Assembly: GCA_910592205.1 (NCBI GenBank)
Contig: CAJVPJ010000495.1
Span: 1 to 23,531 of the forward strand
Source: Paraglomus occultum
Taxonomy: Eukaryota; Glomeromycota; Glomeromycetes; Paraglomerales; Paraglomeraceae
Direction: 5' to 3'
Length of the DNA stretch: 23,531 bases
Shown here: in pieces, positions 9,873 to 19,266 of the stretch
Numbering within the stretch: position 1 is the first letter of the stretch
Layout of the letters: every line of letters starts with the position of its first letter
Position numbers and translations under genes: made by a program
The notes under the pieces: generated by a model
Databases searched by the model: none
Told to the model about the DNA's origin: nothing
Seen by the model: the letters and a program-made list of their open reading frames with translations, nothing else

Positions 9873-11437
9873 TTACAATTTCACATTTAACTTATTACCA
9901 ACAAATTTCTTAGGCTCTAAAACACATTCAGGATATGGCAATAGATCGGGTTGTCGCAACCAGGAGGCCCCATCAACAACAAGTATATGTCCTGAAAAAA
10001 AATAATAAATACTGTTATGCCTAGTTTCTTCTGTAAATTATAAACTCTATTATATATATACCTGAGATGTTTCTGGCAGCATCTGATGTTAGGAATACAG
10101 TAGCGTATTCGATATCTTGGATCTTTCCAAGTGTTTGCAGAGGCGACCCTTGAATAAGCCGCTCAGTGTCAGCAGCTGGCAGAAGCCTATGCATACCTTC
10201 AGTATCAGCAATGGGTCCGGGAGCAATGACATTCACTCGAATTCCAAGTGGCCCCAATTCAACGGCAAGGCTCTGTAAAAAGACATACGTTAGTAATCAG
10301 TTAGATTTTCTGGCAAAAGTGATGGGCCGTAAAACATACCCTGCTTCTAATTTGATCAAACGATAACAAAAAGATAAGCATTGGTTTAGAAATAGAGTCT
10401 GTCACAATCATTGAAATAATGAATTTTGGGAACCTACAGGGCATCTATTCCAGCTTTAGCAGCTGCGACATGCGACTAACCACCAGAGTTTGGAGATGCT
10501 GATTAGTAAATGACCCATTGATCATATCAACATACATTGCATTTATGTTACCTGAAATAACATTGCTGGGTCAAAGCCATGGGAGCAAGGAGATAATAGT
10601 GATCAGATATATAGATCAATGTCACGAGACAATTACTTCGTAATTGATTAACACTACCTGAATAATGATGTGTGGCCGAAACATTTATGACGCATCCTCT
10701 ACTTTTCTTTAGATGTGGAAAGCATGCCTTTGTGACATTGAAAGTGCCAAGGAGATCAATCTCGATAACCGTGCGAAACGCGCGATAAGACAGATTCTCG
10801 AAAGAGGCGAGGAAATTGCCAGCTATAGAGTATTGACATTAAATAAAAAACTAAATGAAGAAATGAAGAGTGAATTTTGATAGTTCACCAGCTCCATTGA
10901 CAAGTATGTCAATCTTGCCAAACAGCTCAATGGCTTTTCCCACAGCTTTTTCGACCTGTTCGGGGTCACGAACGTCAGCTGCAGTCCCTCTGTAAGGTAA
11001 ATTGGTATGTAGGCGTGAGAAGGCATGCATTGATCCAATATCCAATATTTTAATATCCAAAGAAATAACTTACGCAATCTGGCCACCTGTTTTGGTCTTT
11101 AATTCTTCAGCAGCTTTATCAAGCCTATCTTGACTATGTAGAAAGAATTAGTTGCATCGTATACTGCATTTCACAAACATGGCATATATAAATCGTTGCG
11201 GATCATATCAAATAAAATGGAGACCTTCTACCGATAATAAAAGCCTTTGCGCCGTGCCTTAGTAAAGCTTCGGTCATGCCTTTGCATATGCCGCTTCCCC
11301 CTATTGGCGAATTCAATAACAGTCAATTAATTCAATCGAAGAAGAAATGATATATCATAGCATACGGTCATACCCCCAGTGACGAATGCAATCTTTCCAA
11401 TTAGTAGGTCTTTCTTGAATACGTCCGTTGTAGGCAT
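9873..11437 (-). CDS. SPS19: Peroxisomal-type 2,4-dienoyl-CoA reductase (SDR, Sps19/DECR2 family)
   Basis: NADPH-dependent auxiliary enzyme of beta-oxidation for fatty acids with even-numbered double bonds. Ten exons: 11437-11374, 11300-11225, 11133-11074, 10989-10889, 10822-10658, 10565-10552, 10475-10438, 10346-10340, 10272-10062, 9991-9873; 284 aa, near the 292 of yeast Sps19. Motifs: TGGGSGI (20-26), VNGAAGNFLASF, and APGPIADTEGM, the hallmark of this SDR branch. The usual YxxxK is VAAAK (Lys about 167), consistent with dienoyl-CoA reductases, which lack that Tyr. The C-terminus is NVKL: only the last two residues fit a PTS1 signal, so peroxisomal import is plausible, not proven. Exons of 14 nt and 7 nt are required to keep frame and reproduce FQSHVAAAKAG and ALSRSLAVELGP. 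Donor GTCTCC of intron 2 is unusual. Family call firm; microexons well supported but inferred. Confidence 0.9.
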
Positions 11438-12054
11438 ATTTAATATCGATAATAGCAATAATGTTTTCTCACGTTTAGGTCAGCGAAATGTTGACCACGC
11501 AGAGGCAGTAGCCCCATAAAAAGTAGTGTGACAAATTTCACTGGATTTGCAATATTAATATTAATTAAGTAATGTAATTCTTCATTTTGGAAGTTTACAT
11601 GTTCTGCCAACACTTCATATGATTACTATTACGTCAATACATGGCTAAAGTTATTGTAGAACATCTTGCACATGCTCTCTTGACCTAGCTCGATTGCACA
11701 ACGAGTTCATGCTAAAAGCAGGCTACTACTCTTTTAAGAGCTAATTTGCACAACAGGCGAACTACAGCAAGGATACGAAATTGCGTATAAAGAAAACTAT
11801 AAGAAGAGACGGAACTTGCTCCGTAATTTGTAATAAGTCAAGGCAGTGGTTTCAGAAGGTCTTAGAATCCTAATATGATAGTGATACTATCTCTATGAAA
11901 CACGTGCTTCCGTATACGGTTTACATGATTCTTGAATATCAATTGCTATTTCTGTATGTAAATGTTACAAATGGAGCGAATACAGTCTTTCTTTGATGGT
12001 TCTAACAAGTTACGCAACAAAATTATATCAGAACAAGGTCTTCCTGATTTTTGT
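11438..12054. promoter_or_regulatory. Intergenic region upstream of the dienoyl-CoA reductase
   Basis: 617 bp between the reductase start and the 3' end of the next minus-strand gene. AATATTAATATTAATT at 11551-11566 closely resembles the AT palindrome in front of the other SDR gene. No oleate-response type CCTCGG element is obvious on either strand near the start codon. No gene is seen. Confidence 0.4.
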
Positions 12055-13309
12055 CTAATCTTTGGTTTTCCTCTTTCTGAATGATATATAATATTTTTCT
12101 TCAGCTATATGCAGAGCATCTATCAGATATTCCAGGGTAATTTTTGTTATTCCTTTGTGTGCCGTCGAATGCATTAATTCACTTGACAGAGTTTTCATAG
12201 CCTCCCTAAATTCGTACACCTTTTTTTGTAATCTCGGAATATCATAATTCATTTCACTTACTGCCCCAATCATCGCATCGATTAATGGCAGAATCTCATT
12301 TAACTCGCTTCGTCTCAATTGACGTTCTACTGCATCGCCGAATAGGAATTGCAGAAAATTTTGATTGCGTTCAAGCGCACCCTCAAGAGAGCGTTTACTC
12401 TCGTATTGGCCATTGTGGAGCCGCTTGAGTGTCCATGTCTGCTTATTAGAAACGGTTTTGAGTCTAAGTCCCGCATCTTTTATTTGTTCATTCAGCTGTT
12501 CCGTCTGCCGTAAAACGCTCGTGATTCGAGCTCTAATATCCTCGATGGCTTCCTGGTCCAGATTCTTTTTTGAATTGTTGATTATATGAATGATCTCACG
12601 TAATTGCCAACGAAATAGCCGAAAAAGAGCTTTTCCACCATCGCCGACGGCTATAATTGATGTTACGGCATCGGATGCAACATCTGCCAGTTCTAATAAA
12701 CTTTCGGCAATCTCTGAACTGCCCTTAAATACCGGCTTACCGATCCTCGGGGCAATGTCACGATATTTACCGAGCGTTTCTAGCAATGACTCGGACACTG
12801 AATAACAGTTATCGGTTCATCATGCAGTATATGTTTGCACAATAGCAATGATGGAGAAATACAGCATGAACGCAGAAGCTTATAAAGCAGAGTGCGGGGT
12901 AATTTCTCGCCGGGAATTTTACAGAAAACATGAAAAGTCTACCTATAAATTCGGTACGTCCGATTTCATCAAATACATCGCCGACGGTATCTGTAAAATA
13001 TTTCGCCGACCCTGAAGCATCTGAATCCTAAATGTCACAGGGATTTTAGTAATTTACATAGGCGAGTCGAGTCTGCCATTGTTAAGACAAAGCCATTACC
13101 GATTGCAACAATAACGCCAATAGCGCCGCCAACACTATGACGGCACAAGAACTGATAAAAATATTCATGCCTCTTGACTTATTCACACCGCCGTTACTTC
13201 TATCGTTCGCGGTAAGGTTGGCTGTGGCTTAACAAACTGCAGTGTCAGTATGTAGAGGACATGGCCCAACAACATTCTAATAGTTTCCCATACCAAATTT
13301 CATTTTCAT
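12055..13309 (-). CDS. Membrane-anchored helical protein, paralog A (unrecognised family)
   Basis: Exons 13309-13294, 13221-13100, 13027-12943 and 12797-12055 give about 321 aa. Residues 25-44 form one hydrophobic segment (MNIFISSCAVIVLAALLALL) after a short polar, basic-containing N-terminus, so a signal-anchor topology is likely. The rest is a long, charged, strongly helical region with coiled-coil character. It is clearly paralogous to the gene at 19267-20300: shared blocks include GKALFRLFRWQLREI versus GDALFRRFKWQIHEI, AIEDIRARI versus TVEDIKNRL, LRRSELNE versus LRQGQVNE, and LEYLIDALHIAEE versus LEFLIDTLNSAEK. Introns 2 and 3 fall in equivalent places in both genes. The first exon (5 codons) is the least certain; its intron could also end at 13228. 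I know no named family for it; function unknown. Confidence 0.7.
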
Positions 13310-13770
13310 CTCGTCATTTTCTTATTGATTATTGCTTGTTAGGATGCTGTTGATATCTCTAGCATGATAAACAACTATCAACAAAAAGTACCTGTATATT
13401 CCTCCTGTATAACTGTCATTTTTTTGTTCGAAGTTCAAACTGTTGATGGATATTTTAAAATACGTCCTCTTATGTTACACAAATATGAATCAGATGACTG
13501 TTAAGCTCGATTTGGCTAAGCTTAACTATATCTCGCAACGTGACAACGTTCGTGGAGATGATGCGTGTGTTTACAACATACTGTCCTTGATAAAGTGCCA
13601 AATGTAGTGATAATTACTATCTAGTCGAAAAAATGTTTTAAAACGTTAATTAAAGTTTCACAGAAGTCAAATCTGCGTACTTCATGTGATTGGTAACGAC
13701 GATCAGTTAAAGGAGGGGCGACAGACTTGTAAGACAATGGTCTTAATTCGAGACAAACGCTTTTGAAAAT

Positions 13771-13845
13771 TTTTCACCGACAAAACTACCGAAAAAGGGT
13801 AACTTTGAAATAATGTTGAGGTGAAAGGATTGTCGGCGAAATGAA
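13771..13845 (+). repeat. Fold-back repeat (MITE-like), copy 1
   Basis: Inverted ends TTTTCACCGACAA (13771-13783) and TTGTCGGCGAAATGA (13830-13844) flank a middle (about 13784-13820, ACTACCGAAAAAGGGTAACT onward) that is also found, in reverse complement and with a few substitutions, at the right edge of the window (23404-23531). Two copies sharing both ends and core argue for a short non-coding mobile element rather than chance. Target-site duplication was not identified. Confidence 0.75.
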
Positions 13846-14098
13846 TGCCCTCCCGTTTGTGACATGTCGGTTTTGTCATCACTATACCAAATACAGAATA
13901 TGTATATCCGAGCCTGGTTTTTTTTTTACTTAACGAACTGTCTTTATTAATCACATTTTTCTTCATTAGTGGTGAAATTTCTTTGCAAGGAAAAGCAAGA
14001 GTCATGGCAGACAGTGTTGGATACCTTAATAATGTTTCAAACTATCAAATCGTTTGTATGGAGGGAGCAAACCGGGGGGCAAGAATAAGAGAGAAAAA

Positions 14099-14254
14099 AT
14101 GCCGACGATGATAATAAGAACATTAAAAGTATGATACAACTGTTTAACGTTAATAATATAATTGTATCAGAGGCTTCAGAACGAAGGCAGACATGCACAG
14201 GCCTTTGAGTATATGCTACTGCTTATTAAACTGAACTCTTCTTTATATGCTTGA
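14099..14254 (+). CDS. Possible short spliced frame or gene remnant
   Basis: ATG at 14099, ten codons, then GTATGA...TATCAG (14129-14170) and a second frame RLQNEGRHAQAFEYMLLL ending in TGA at 14254; 37 aa in total. The peptide resembles a TPR-like helix, which is why I note it. The intron would be only 42 nt, shorter than all confident introns here, and no continuation was found. It may be a remnant or chance. Confidence 0.18.
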
Positions 14255-14731
14255 CTTTCGTTGTATGTAAGATGTGAAATTTTATAGTAATGTCATAAAT
14301 AACCGATGAATCTACTAATTTAATTTTACTCGATCATCAAAAACATATCATTAAGGTAAACCGTTTTAACATTGGATAGACATGCCTAACTTCGTTTTTA
14401 TGTATGAAGCTCTCATGAAGTTGCAGTAGTAATGATTAGATAATTGTTATACAGCTGTGTCATACAAGAATTACCAAAACTTACGCGTCTAACATAACTT
14501 GTTTGTACTAGCATACAGTATGTATATATTAATAAATAATTCATACTGAGAATTATTTACTTAAAACACGTTATCTGACCAATGAAATTCTTGTGTCCAT
14601 AGAGTATAAGTACTTTTGAAGACCCTAGTCACCTTTGTAACACGAGAGCCATAATAATACTGTAATCTCTTCATACTAACAATCAAGAATTATCCGACGG
14701 GGTTCCCCATATAAATGCATAGGAAGAAATT

Positions 14732-14763
14732 CCGCTAGTAAAGAATCGTTCCTTTACTAGCGG
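14732..14763. repeat. Perfect 12-bp inverted repeat
   Basis: CCGCTAGTAAAG (14732-14743) and CTTTACTAGCGG (14752-14763) are exact reverse complements around an 8-nt loop AATCGTTC. It would fold as a stable RNA hairpin or could be a palindromic protein site. It lies about 100 bp before the first recognisable exon of the next plus-strand gene. No known element was recognised. Confidence 0.85.
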
Positions 14764-14861
14764 CGATTAAATATGTTTATATGCGCCTTCAGTTGCCCGC
14801 CTTTTACGAAACTGCATCAGATGATATACATTTCTTATTTCATACACTTTCCTTATTACAG

Positions 14862-15172
14862 CTTAAAAATGAGAAGGCCGACAGAGATTTTTGGCTATAC
14901 ACCGAAAACTCTCCAAAGTTAGAAGTAATACGAGAGCGTCAGGTATACTTGAGCCTTTTCGTAAGCAATTTTGTCTGACAACCTGACAATCCTATATTTT
15001 CGCTTAAATAGATCAAATTAAACGGAAAATCGATCTATGCTCACTCGATATGTATGACAGGTCAACCGATCAATAAGCGGCTGAAGTTCTGGATCTTTAC
15101 CTATCTCAAAAAAGTTATGTTATGATAGCGAATCTGGCGAAGGCGAAATCGTCGAAGAAAATGAAAATTTAG
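14862..15172 (+). CDS. 3' exons of an unrecognised gene (5' end not found)
   Basis: Three exons join in frame: 14862-14942, 15012-15060 and 15129-15172, with introns of 69 and 68 nt (GTATAC...ATAG, GTCAAC...ATAG), exactly the size class of the confident genes. The first exon is preceded by a good acceptor (CCTTATTACAG). The peptide reads LKNEKADRDFWLYTENSP, LEVIRERQIKLNGKSIYAHS, then a basic tail AKAKSSKKMKI and stop. The composition is strongly protein-like, but I do not recognise the family. The upstream open frame from 14781 is probably intron. Whether the gene is intact depends on exons I could not place between about 14250 and 14780; a truncated pseudogene is possible. Confidence 0.45.
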
Positions 15173-15347
15173 ATACGGGTTGTCCTGGATTAATCCTTAT
15201 GTGGAACCTAACAGAAGCCATAACCTAATAAAACTCAGACGAAGATGTTAAGGTCTAGAAAGTTCCATATACTAATACGTCATTGATTAAACTACATATT
15301 AATAATATTATTATTACGCGTTCGTAAAAGTCACTACGTCAAACGTC
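15173..15347. other. Short intergenic stretch
   Basis: Downstream of the TAG at 15170-15172. An alternative frame across 15128-15230 encodes an acidic stretch (SESGEGEIVEENENLDTGC) but is out of phase with the preceding exon. AT-rich palindromic sequence near 15294-15315; no gene seen. Confidence 0.3.
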
Positions 15348-15470
15348 ATGGACACCACCCAAATGCAAAGCGAGTTGGATCGAGCTAACAAGAAACTGGA
15401 CAGGTTAGAGGCGCTGAGGGAGGGTGCTGTGGAAAAGTATACAGGGGAGAGAGAGAAGCTGGAACAATAG
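15348..15470 (+). CDS. Small coiled-coil frame, possibly first exon of a broken gene
   Basis: ATG-started frame of 40 codons, MDTTQMQSELDRANKKLDRL continuing with a charged heptad-like pattern to EREKLEQ and TAG at 15468. It is predicted as a helix or coiled coil. The same frame stays open after the TAG for another 33 codons (ENFLKERMTSLVVLL onward) to 15570, with a GTAACG donor-like site at 15536. This suggests either an exon with a premature stop (pseudogene) or a truncated gene. It may belong with the plus-strand exons at 16036-16976, but no continuous model could be built. Confidence 0.3.
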   Translation: MDTTQMQSELDRANKKLDRLEALREGAVEKYTGEREKLEQ

Positions 15471-15860
15471 GAGAATTTTTTAAAAGAAAGAATGACGTCT
15501 CTTGTCGTATTGCTTGCAGCAAGCGCTCAACCAGGTAACGACTTTGTGACTCGGGCGTTGGGGACATAGAGTAATGTGTACATAAAAGCATAGTACGGTA
15601 TGAGTTTTTTTGTATTATGAACGAGAGTGAACGCATATGACTTGATAACCACCTTTCCTTCGCCGGCATTTGTTTCTAGCTTCTGTGGAGAATCTTTCAA
15701 ATCTTTTTGGTTAAATAGTATCTATTTATGTAAAGTATTGCAGTGATTTCTCTAGAACATTTCAGGTAGCTCTGGTAGTGTGAGTACATTTCCTCTTTCA
15801 ATGTTTATAAAGACGGTGGTTGATAACTCGGAAATTACGAGAAAAACTCAGAAGTAATGG

Positions 15861-15887
15861 TTGTCTGGTTTTGTTGCAGCATGCCCC
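15861..15887 (+). repeat. Dispersed repeat, copy 2 (partial)
   Basis: TTGTCTGGTTTTGTTGCAG (15861-15879) followed by CATGCCCC, identical over 19 bp to the copies at 35-80 and 23162-23206, but without the preceding AATGTTCACT block. The end TTTTGTTGCAG also resembles a splice acceptor, so in this copy the sequence could be acting as one. Confidence 0.65.
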
Positions 15888-16035
15888 AAATTATATCTAC
15901 ATTACGTGAAACGTCGTTGACATCCGGATTGCGAGCAAAAGCTGGAGCAAAATGAGTGTGAAGTGAACCAAAAGACTCAGCCACGTTTGTTAGGCATATG
16001 ACTTAAGCGAAATGCTATCAATACAATTTTTATAG

Positions 16036-16976
16036 GAAGACGTATTCAGATGAATCGTATGCCCGTCAGAACCCACAATGAGACATTGCATTGCCTTCAA
16101 CATATGTAAAGTTACGCGCGTACCGGTAGCATTCCTGTATCATATGTTTGCTGCTTACTATTACTCTTCATCGAAAAGGATTTCTTTATACGGTAGAAAG
16201 CTTACAAGAGAGAAATGTTGTAAATTTGGTGTTCAAAATTTCAGACAGAAATCAATTGCTAAGAGAGATATCCAAATGTTAAATTCAAAGGGTAGTTACC
16301 CGTTGACTGTATTACAAGCCAAAACCAATTTAGAATAGATTCATTTTTAGTTCGAGTTATTCTTCCTTCATATGTTGGCGTTTTTATTTGACAATTTACT
16401 GTATTATTCACTATATCGAATATTACGTGACTTTGTCTAAACTTTGTTACAAAGTGTCTCGTTTTACCAAATTTCTCATTATAACACAATTTGTCACGGA
16501 AGAAACATGATTTTCAGTGATACCATTGGGACAGCAATCCGCAGAAAATTCTTTTTACATATTTTTTACCGATACCAAAAGACAGTTCGATCCGTTAAAA
16601 AGGTGCGGATTGCTGTCCCAACAATTTTTTATCTTCATTGTATTATCTCTATCAAATATTACTATCCTTTTTTTTAATAACAGAAAACGAAAAATAGATA
16701 TATTAATCGCAATTGCCGTCTCTTTTTCAGATAACCTTGCAAAAAAATTAAAACTCGAATATGTACAGTATGGATACAGAGCTTTATTTAAGGCTTTGAC
16801 TGCAAAATTCTTGTCATTTATATCGCAGATGGCAAGAAGTAATCGGTATAGAAGTCGAAGCCATAATTTTCGATGATGCAAGCGAAGCTTTGACTGGAAT
16901 AGGAATGCTTTTGCATCTCAAGCTTCTGCCACGCATAGAAAAAAGAGATATGCTGGTATCCAAAATAGCGAATTAA
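16036..16976 (+). CDS. Unrecognised spliced gene (5' end unresolved)
   Basis: Five exons keep one frame: 16036-16105, 16245-16291, 16518-16602, 16684-16767 and 16829-16976 (TAA). Intron ends are GTAAAG/TTCAG, GTAGTT/TTCAG, GTGCGG/AACAG and GTATGG/GCAG; lengths 139, 226, 81 and 61 nt, the first two long for this window. The peptide includes RTHNETLHCLQHIQKSIAKR, IPLGQQSAENSFYIFFTDTK, DNLAKKLKLEYVQWQEVIGI, then a helical end DDASEALTGIGMLLHLKLLP and IEKRDMLVSKIAN. Composition is convincing as a folded protein of about 140 residues from the ATG at 16050, but I recognise no family. Coiled-coil frames at 15348-15470 and about 15915-15985 may be earlier exons. Odd feature: the start of intron 3 is perfectly complementary to exon 3 (separate entry). 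Confidence 0.5.
16526..16621 (+). repeat. Perfect 18-bp inverted repeat spanning an exon and its 5' splice site
   Basis: TTGGGACAGCAATCCGCA (16526-16543) and TGCGGATTGCTGTCCCAA (16604-16621) are exact reverse complements separated by 60 bp. In the gene model the first arm is coding (within IPLGQQSAEN) and the second begins at the T of the GT donor (16603-16604), so a folded pre-mRNA would bury the 5' splice site. It could alternatively be a 96-bp MITE-like element, but no flanking duplication is seen. Confidence 0.9.
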
Positions 16977-17467
16977 TAATTGGTATGAAATTCAACAAAC
17001 GTCCGTCTTAACTTATTCGGTCGTTTATCTTTATTATCATGCAAGTTTACTTTTTCTAAGTAGAGCATAGGCAGGGATATATTGCATAGCCGGATCTGTC
17101 TGTCTGAAAAATTTTGATCACATTCGTATGCGCGCAAAGGGCAACTTTGGCAAATAACGGCGGAAACGCGAAATAATCGTCATCCTAGCTCGACAGTTGA
17201 CCAACCATACCAGCACAAACGCGATTGCAAATGCAACTGGCCAAATGACGAAATTTTAATATAATTAGATCAACCCTAGTATCATATAGGATACAAATTT
17301 AAGCATAGCGGTATTTAGTATCGGTATTGGTAAACTACCAAAATTTGTCAATCACGTGACTTTAGAATTCAACGTCACGGGACCGTAATAATGGCGTTTG
17401 GGCACCTGACTTTCTGGGAATAATTCATGGTTATTCTTGTCACTGAACGATTCACATCGATTTTACA
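16977..17467. promoter_or_regulatory. Intergenic region and presumed promoter of the KCTD gene
   Basis: 491 bp with no gene seen. The palindrome TCACGTGA at 17352-17359 lies about 110 bp upstream of the KCTD start codon; this is a classic E-box, bound in fungi by Cbf1-like or other bHLH factors. Its function here is inference from position only. Confidence 0.4.
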
Positions 17468-19181
17468 ATGTCTGACGAACAAATTGTCTTTAATGTAGGA
17501 GGAATAAAGGTAAATTATAATGATTCGCATAAGCTTTCATTTCTCCACCTGCTAATCTATTTGATCTAGTACGAAACAGCACTATCAACAATTCTTGCTT
17601 ATCCGGATACTCTTCTCGGTCGGATGATTCAAAAACGTGCCGATGAACTTTCTCACTCAACACATAGCAACGAATATTTCATCGATCGCGATGGACATGC
17701 GTTCCGCTATATCTTGCAATATTATAGGACAGGGAAAATAATATATCCAGACAGGCATCAATCTTTCGGTGTATCGGAAAAAGAGTTACTAATCGAATTT
17801 GACTATTTCCAAATTCCCGTTCCTCGCCCCGAAGACGTCAAAGACTATGACGAAACACAGCTTTCACGCGAATCGGATCATGCTGATAATCAATATGCGA
17901 TGGCATCAGACCAGTTCTCCCTAGAAGGTGATTTCGATGCAGAGATTACCGTGCGGAGAGACAATTGTTATCCTCACGATCACTTACCGAAATACCGAAA
18001 ACCGTCTTCAGATGAAAGAGAACCTTGTAACGATATAAATGAAGAGCAACATGTACAGGAATCTAAGCATGATAATAGTCTTGTTGCCGATAACCTGCCA
18101 ACAAGTCCAAAGGGGGGTAGTGAGGTATCTAATTACCCTACTATCGTCTCTAAGATATGTTCATATGCGGATAATATATCTGCTAACCCTGTCGAGAACA
18201 CTGTTATAAGTCTACAACGCCCTATTATTTTGATGATTGTTTATGTGATGATAACACTATTATTATACAAGGTACCAGTAATTGGCTATTTAACTTTGGG
18301 GCGCAACTATGTATATCCAAAGTACGATACAATTTTTGAAAATTTGGAAACCATTAGTACGATGTTGGTAGAGAGTTTGGATAAAATAGAAGCTCCAGGT
18401 ATGTGTTCGTCTTTCCTTTACGTCAAGTTTTAATTTTTTATTCTTATTTGATATTATTTTATTTCAAGGATCTTTCATTATTGACGAACAAACACCAAGA
18501 CTGCTTTTTGTTGCTAACGCAATAGAAAGAAATAAACACAAGCTAGAGAATGCGCGAGAGTATTCTAGATACTTGAGAAATCTCGCCAAGTCTAATGAGA
18601 AAATAGGAAAGACTATTGAAGTTCTCTACAATAGTGGAGAGGAGGATGTTGAATACTTTAAAAAAGAACTCGGCGCAATTGCTTCTAACTTTCTCGTCCG
18701 TAAATCACTCCGGGGAGAGGATATTGAGCGAATTGTAATTAAATATAATAATTTGATCGATCAGACGAATTCTATCGTCAACCGCTTAAAGGATGCTGGG
18801 AAATCGATTAACGATTTATCGGAACTCCGTAACGAACCGAACCAAGAAATAGACAAAGTTTTAGCTTACATCAGAGAGCTTGGAGACGATCGGAGTGAGT
18901 ACGTGCTTGCTGAACTTAGCAGACCGTTAGAGCAATACAAGGCAATCATAAATCACCTGATAAAATCCAACAAACAAATTGAAAGAACACTTCAAACCGT
19001 GGAGAAGCTGGGAGCATTGTTAACAGAGGATAAAGAGAAATTGTCGACACTTGTAGATAGGAGTACCATTGAACTCGGACAAGATAAAGTCGCTTATGTC
19101 AATAGAGCAGCAGCACTCATCGGAGAGAGAGCTGGACGATTCATGAAGAAGGATAAAAATAGGTTTCCCATAATAACTTGA
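17468..19181 (+). CDS. KCTD-type BTB/T1 domain protein with membrane segment and helical tail
   Basis: Exons 17468-17509, 17570-18398 and 18469-19181 give 527 aa; introns of 60 and 70 nt. Residues 5-99 are a potassium-channel tetramerisation (BTB_2) domain: IVFNVGGIKYETALSTILAY, PDTLLGRMI, EYFIDRDGHAFRYILQYYRT and LLIEFDYFQIP. Such domains form tetra- or pentamers; in KCTD proteins they recruit cullin-3 or other partners. A polar acidic linker (about 100-230) leads to one strong hydrophobic segment (233-250, IILMIVYVMITLLLYKV), then about 275 residues of charged helix. No pore loop or voltage sensor is present, so it is not a channel subunit. The tail has the same style as the two flanking minus-strand paralogs (for example RLKDAGKSIN versus QIKDAGLRLK). 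It ends 85 bp from the convergent paralog B; AATAAA at 19227. Domain call firm; role unknown. Confidence 0.85.
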
Positions 19182-19266
19182 AGTTCAATCTGCGAAAACA
19201 GCTATCAAAAAAACATTTATTATTGAAATAAATAGTCACGTTCTGCGTTATTCGTATCCTCAGTTT

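Larger units (their letters stand above)
13310..14861. other. Repeat-bearing interval with possible gene remnants
   Basis: Upstream of paralog A. It holds a fold-back repeat (13771-13845), a possible small spliced frame (14099-14254) and a perfect 12-bp hairpin (14732-14763), each listed separately. The rest is AT-rich without a recognisable gene. Confidence 0.4.

Noticed and set aside
16351-16380. Possible extra exon (VRVILPSYVG) after the acceptor at 16350
   Set aside because: All available donors are in the wrong phase for the next exon; direct joining of 16291 to 16518 keeps the frame.
16555-16881. 108-codon minus-strand ORF
   Set aside because: Antisense to the plus-strand exons 16518-16976, which have splice signals and a more protein-like translation.
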